Assembly (NCBI GenBank): GCA_024364735.1
Contig: JAGFNQ010001195.1
Span: 510,269-574,268 of the forward strand
DNA: 64,000 nt
Direction: 5' to 3'
From: Boesenbergia rotunda
Taxonomy: Eukaryota > Streptophyta > Magnoliopsida > Zingiberales > Zingiberaceae
Every line of letters begins with the position of its first letter. Within the stretch, counting starts at the first letter, position 1. This document shows, one piece after another, positions 59,768 through 64,000 of the stretch. Position numbers and translations under genes: made by a program. The notes beneath the pieces are model-generated. The model was not told where the DNA came from, ran no database searches, and was given only the letters and a program-made list of their open reading frames with translations.

Positions 59768-60549
59768 TTGGAATTGAAAAACGACATAGTCAGTACAAAA
59801 CTGACAAAACCAGTAACAAAACCAGTTTTTTTTTCAATTCACACATATGCATAGAAAGAAACATACAAATAGATAAAAGCATATAAGTTTCCTTTACGTT
59901 TGTAGCTACAATTAAGTCTATTTAAATTTGAGGTTCAACATAATAATCAAATCATTCTGTTTAGTTCAGATTATTTGATCAAAATGGTTTGGTTAAACGA
60001 ACTAATGGTTTGAACCAAAATCGATTTGACCAACTTAATCTTTTTCAACCAAACTAGAATCTAATTTAAATAAATTGAACCAAATCTAAACAAATTACCG
60101 AATACCACTTCTGGTTGGGCCTGTTTGCCTTCACTGGGAGGTTATTAGTTCGAACCTCCTTTGGACAGCAATATTTTTCCGCTGCAGAAAAGGTTTCGGC
60201 AGGTTTTGGCTTTTTTTTTAAATAAAAAAACAACTTTTTCTCCTTAAAAAAAACAAAACCTAATCTGCACGCAGCCGCAGCCGCCTCTCCTTCTTCTCTG
60301 CGCATCTTTCTTCCCCACTCAGCCAACCCTCCTTTTTTTTCAACATCACAAACGCCATGGCTGCCTCCATCGATGCATCCAGCCGACGGCGACGGAGTGC
60401 CTTCCGCGCAGTGATTGGATCGTCGGCCAGGGATGAAAAACGCCGAGAACTCAGTGGCGATTTCAAGTGATTTTCTCCATCAACAGATCGAGGAGTTCAT
60501 CGTAAAGAAATTTAAGTACAAAGGTAAATCATGCTTTTACAATCTAATC
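59768..60549 (-). other. 5' leader of G
   Basis: Between the extra ORF and the primer site. AT-rich near 59830-60110, then GC-rich with CCGCAGCCGC and CGACGGCGACGG runs (60260-60460). Minus-strand open frames here have no recognisable domain. A tRNA-like T-arm sequence near 60135 is not enough for a call. Confidence 0.5.
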
Positions 60550-60561
60550 GCTCTGATACCA
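60550..60561 (-). other. Primer binding site of G (initiator Met tRNA)
   Basis: The minus strand reads TGGTATCAGAGC exactly, one base from the LTR end at 60563. Confidence 0.95.
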
Positions 60562-60562
60562 A

Positions 60563-60878
60563 TCTTAGATTGAAAAATATGAGATGAAATCAAACTTACA
60601 GTGATCTCCTTTGCTTCTTCTTCCTCTGCTTGCCTGCTGTCACGCGAAATATCACCACGGACAAAACCCGATTTATCACAAACCAAATCCCAGATGCTCC
60701 GATTCCTCTTCCTCTGTCTTCTTGGATTGCAATTTGGATGTCATTTTATAGGGAGAAGCAGACGTTTCCTCCATTGATGAAGGTATTCAATACTCCATCA
60801 ATGGAGACCAGTAACGCCTGCAACGCCAAAGGTCAGTAACGCCTGTAACGCCAGGTCATAACGCCTGTAACGCCAACA
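60563..60878 (-). repeat. 5' LTR of G
   Basis: 316 bp, about 97 percent identical by eye to the 3' LTR. The minus-strand TATA-like box corresponds to + strand 60743-60751. Confidence 0.9.
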
Positions 60879-60883
60879 GATGG

Positions 60884-62085
60884 GCCCTGATAGGGCCATG
60901 GCCTAGTCGAGTTTACCTAGGTGGCATCATAGATGAAAACAATCATACTATTATTTCGTTAAGTAATTTAGTATGGTTAGTAATTGGAGTCTAAATTGAG
61001 GTATGCTCAAACTAGGATGGATACTTCAATGATCTCAAAGCTATAAGTATTTTTAAAAATATATGTAAATTTGAGTGGTGAAATATAATTTTTACAAATT
61101 TTTTAAAACAAAAATTAAAAATAATCCAGATTATTATGTAAATCGTAAAAAAATATCTTTAAAAAAAATTAACAAGATAACTTATTATATTATTTATCTA
61201 AAAATATTTTTAGATCCCGCGTTATTAGAGCTTATTAGAGCAGCAATCAGTTGCTATGACATGTAACATATATACGTTAATACAACACTATTGTAATGCT
61301 AATGCAATAACTATTTAATTAATTTTTATGATTATTTTAAAATAATTTTAATAAACATAAAATAATTTTTATAAATTTAAAATAAGTTTGATGAAGTTTA
61401 AATAATTTTGACAAATGATAATGAATATTTTGATATAATAATATTCAAATTTTAAAATTAGAATTTTAGAATTAAGATTTAAATTTAAAATTATGTTACA
61501 CTCAGTATTTTAAAATGATTTTGATTAATTTAAAATATTTTTTTAATATCTTTTTAAAAATTTAATATATTTGTTAAATTTATTTTGATATAATAGTATT
61601 TTATTTATAATAATTTTGATTAAAATAAAATAGTTAAAATTTTAGATTGCAAGTTACTCAGTCACTGTGATGGGATATCTTTTATTTTATTTTTTTTAAA
61701 ATAGAGGTGATTTATAAAATTCGAGATATTTTTTTATTTTAAAAAAAATATTGGACCAGGTGACTGACAAATTTGGGATGATCAGTCAGGCTCCATGAAA
61801 ATTTCCCACCGTCACTAGGATAAATCGGGAAATATTCGCGGTAGACAGTCTAGAAGTCCAACGACCTAGGGTTCACGTCTCATTTAAAGAAAAAGTTTTT
61901 GTAAAATACGTCGTAACTAAAGATCAAATCGTAAATGTCTAAAATAATAATTAATCGTCCTACCGCTGGATTATAGTGTCGGTGATTATTTTTTTATTTT
62001 AAAATTTTAACTAGGCGATAAAATGTAAATTATCAAATTCCGAGAATAGATGACAAATTCGATAAATATCCCGGAAGGAGACCCG
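60884..62085. other. AT-rich intergenic region upstream of the mTERF gene
   Basis: Very AT-rich (especially 61060-61650), with many poly-A/T runs and no credible ORF. The promoter of the mTERF gene is expected in the last few hundred bases, but I cannot name a specific element. Confidence 0.6.
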
Positions 62086-63159
62086 ATGAAGAGGCAACTT
62101 TACTTCTTCTGCAAAACCGTCTCTTCCGCTCGTCCTCCTCGTCCCCGCGATGTTGCCCTCCTCTTTTCCGTCTTACCTTACTCCACCGCCGCAGGCGCCG
62201 CACTACCCACCACTGGGAAGCACATGTTCATGGCCCAGTACCTCGTCGATTCATGTGGCTTCGACCAGGAGAAGGCCACCGAGGCCTCAAAGCTTCTCAA
62301 CAGCATCCAATCCCGGCAGCAGCCGGACTCCATTCTTGCTTTCCTCAAAAGTTACGGCTTCGATGACGGATCGATAAAAAGGATCTTACATTGGTTCCCC
62401 AAATGTCTTCTTTTGGACGTAGAGAAGACACTTGCCCCAAAGTTCCGAGGTTTTGTAGATCTAGGTCTCTCCCCATCCGACATCGTTCACCTCGTCCGGT
62501 CGCATCCCTCCACCATCCAAATGAAATACGAACGCACTGCATCTAAGATCGAATTTTGGCAAGGCCTTCTCAGCTCCAAGGATGCACTGGTGAAGTTGAT
62601 CAAGGGAAACCGAGGCATTCTTACGTCCAACATCGAGAAGAGGATCCAGCCCAACCTTGACTTGCTTCGGGAATGTGGCATGGACGACCAAAAGCTCGCC
62701 TTTATCTTGCGGAATCGCCCAAAGATCGTGGCACAGAATGCTGATTTATTGAAGTCCTTGATTAGTCGCGTGGAGGACTTGGGAGTGCCACGGACATCGG
62801 GGATGTTCCATTGCACTCTGTGTGCACTCTTCACGGTCAGTCCAGAGAAGTTCAAGATGCAAATGGAATTCTTCCGGAGCTTTGGGTGGTCAGAGGACGA
62901 TTTTGTTGAGGCATTCCAGAAATGTCCTACCTTCCTGCAAGGGTCTTCGACGACTTTGCAGAGAAAAATGGAGTTCTTGATAAATGAGGCTGGATATGCT
63001 TCTTCTTACATTGCTACACGTCCAGTAATATTGACACTGAGCTTGGAGAGAAGGTTGATTCCAAGACATCGGATCTTGGCAACCTTGAAGTCTAGGGGGC
63101 ACTGTGAACTCTATGCAAACTTAAACCACTCTAATGCTTATGATTCTGGACTTCATGAG
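62086..63159 (+). CDS. mTERF family protein, organelle-targeted (main exon)
   Basis: 358 codons. The preferred start is ATG 62086, because the following 35 residues (MKRQLYFFCKTVSSARPPRP...) are Arg/Ser-rich with few acids, like a mitochondrial presequence. An upstream in-frame ATG at 62050 would add 12 residues. The mature part shows repeated mTERF helices, about 30 residues each, with signatures such as LGLSPSDIVHLVRSHP, CGMDDQKLAFILRNRP and FGWSEDDFVEAFQKCP. Plant mTERF proteins bind organellar nucleic acid and act in transcription, splicing or RNA maturation. This one resembles the plant clustered mitochondrial group. After LERRLIPRHRILATLKSRG the usual last segment is not recognisable. 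A good donor (GAG|GTAAGT) follows at 63160. Open reading continues to 63237 if unspliced. Confidence 0.85.
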
Positions 63160-63258
63160 GTAAGTAATTTTCCCCCTGCAAGTTATCATTCATGTTGTCA
63201 TTTTTCACTGAATGGCTTCTCCTTTGTCGAACTCTAAGCTAATATTTATGCCAACAAG

Positions 63259-63366
63259 CCTGAGGATAAGAAGAATTCACAGAATCATGGTCTGCATGCT
63301 AATATGCATGAAGATAAGAACAATTCACAGGATATTGATCTTGGTTTTTTGTGTCAATTGAGCTAA
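63259..63366 (+). CDS. Possible terminal exon of the mTERF gene
   Basis: A short 100-bp intron from the donor at 63160 to the acceptor ACAAG|CC at 63258 keeps the frame and gives about 35 residues ending in TAA at 63364-63366. The sequence contains two related Asp/Lys/Asn/Ser/Gln-rich units (PEDKKNSQ, HEDKNNSQ) and no mTERF motif. Other acceptors or exons past the window edge are possible. Confidence 0.3.
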   Translation, partial: PEDKKNSQNHGLHANMHEDKNNSQDIDLGFLCQLS

Positions 63367-64000
63367 AAGCTCTCAGATTCATCACTTGCTATGTTAAACA
63401 ATTGTTACTGCAAAGACATCCTTCCTTTATGAACACTTCTTGAATTTTGTCAATTGGAATGGTATTACATGCTTGATACTGAATAGCTGTATTCTTTTAG
63501 AACACTACACTACTTGTGAGTTTGTGACTTGCAATATGGATTAACTCGACTCAAATTACTTTTATAAATTTTAATGATGTTTTATCATACCTAGCTGACT
63601 TCTTAGAAGAGTTACTTTGGATTGATAATAGCATATTGGCATTAATGAGATATCATACAGTTACTTTGGATTTATAAGGTTGGTGTTTTTTTCTTAATTA
63701 AAGGTAGGTCCGCATATAATGAAAAAATGATATTTTTTCAAAGGTTGAAGTGCAAAATGAGGTAAATTTGGAGAAAGCAAGGTATGGATTGAAGTAGGAG
63801 CTTTGGTTTAAGGTTTTACATACAATTAATTATTAGATTTGTTGCCATAAATATGGGTATTAAAGATAAAATGATAGTAATTATAAAAATTGAAATGCTT
63901 TTAAGGGAGTTGATTTTCTTTTTACCAACTATCAATTATTATTATTATTTTGATATTCAAAGTATAATAATAAATATTGATCCCTAATGGGATTGCAATT
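63367..64000. other. 3' flank of the mTERF gene
   Basis: AT-rich, with no ORF or transposon similarity seen. A short (TTA)n run lies near 63935-63955. It may be a 3'UTR, an intron or intergenic DNA. Confidence 0.5.

Larger units (their letters stand above)
53381..60878 (-). mobile_element. Ty1/copia element G with short non-canonical (TG...GA) LTRs
   Basis: LTRs at 53381-53697 and 60563-60878, flanked by GATGG at 53376-53380 and 60879-60883. Minus-strand order: 5' LTR, primer site (60550-60561), a 1.8 kb leader containing an extra ORF, gag-pol (58782-54774), a 1 kb 3' region and the 3' LTR. The LTR starts TGTTGGCGTT and ends CAATCTAAGA or CAATCTAGGA, so its 3' terminus is GA. The target duplication fixes that boundary. 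Confidence 0.9.

Noticed and set aside
60066..60466. Minus-strand open frames in the GC-rich leader of G
   Set aside because: Compositionally driven (GCC/GCG runs), overlapping each other in different frames, and no domain.
62050..62085. Upstream ATG as start of the mTERF protein
   Set aside because: Possible, but it puts acidic and polar residues before the Arg/Ser-rich presequence. The ATG at 62086 gives a better targeting peptide.

Overview
This 64 kb window is nuclear DNA of a flowering plant, probably a large-genome monocot (low confidence). It is almost entirely nested LTR retrotransposons. One host gene, a mitochondrial transcription termination factor (mTERF) family member, lies at the right edge (62086 onward). 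I saw no tRNA, rRNA, CRISPR or prokaryotic-type features.

Left block, 1-40395: a long decayed Sirevirus-type Ty1/copia element, here called K (+ strand). In order it has a pol fragment (1-2073), a spacer with palindromes, a third ORF that appears to be spliced (exon 1 at 3303-3313, exon 2 from 7581), a polypurine tract and an LTR (33440-35552). A second, deleted internal piece and a second LTR (38095-40395) follow. K has been interrupted repeatedly. A Tekay/Del-type Ty3/gypsy fragment H (3375 to about 7286, - strand) sits inside the ORF3 intron. A non-autonomous Sirevirus A (8832-32886, TSD GCTGA) sits inside ORF3. Inside A's 3' LTR is a pol-less LTR element B (13897-32038, - strand, TSD GCCAG, tRNA-Asp primer site). 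Inside B are a solo Sirevirus-type LTR C (18714-20166, TSD TTCTG) and a complete but pol-less Sirevirus D (23828-31161, - strand, TSD AGAAA). The deepest path is K > A > B > C or D, and perfect 5-bp duplications support every insertion inside K except H.

Right block: a full-length but inactivated Ty1/copia element F (40442-50337, TSD ATTTC), a degraded stretch with a fossil Ty3/gypsy reverse transcriptase and a terminal-inverted-repeat element (about 52267-52750), and a short-LTR Ty1/copia element G (53381-60878, - strand, TSD GATGG). G has TG...GA rather than TG...CA LTR ends and carries an extra ORF with acidic repeats. About 1.2 kb of AT-rich intergenic DNA then leads to the mTERF gene.

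The most interesting signal is structural. The Sirevirus LTRs (K, C, D, and A with its 3' flank) share one modular layout whose sequences differ by subfamily: an array of short hairpins whose stems covary around a purine-rich loop, then an array of longer palindromes (GATCGGTC/GACCGATC in K, CAGTCGACTG in A, GGGCGCCC in C and D), then, in A, C and D, a TATA box. Other leads are the spliced ORF3 preceded by its own palindrome array, B's repeat-rich protein whose frame was open when C inserted, and the mosaic LTRs of B.
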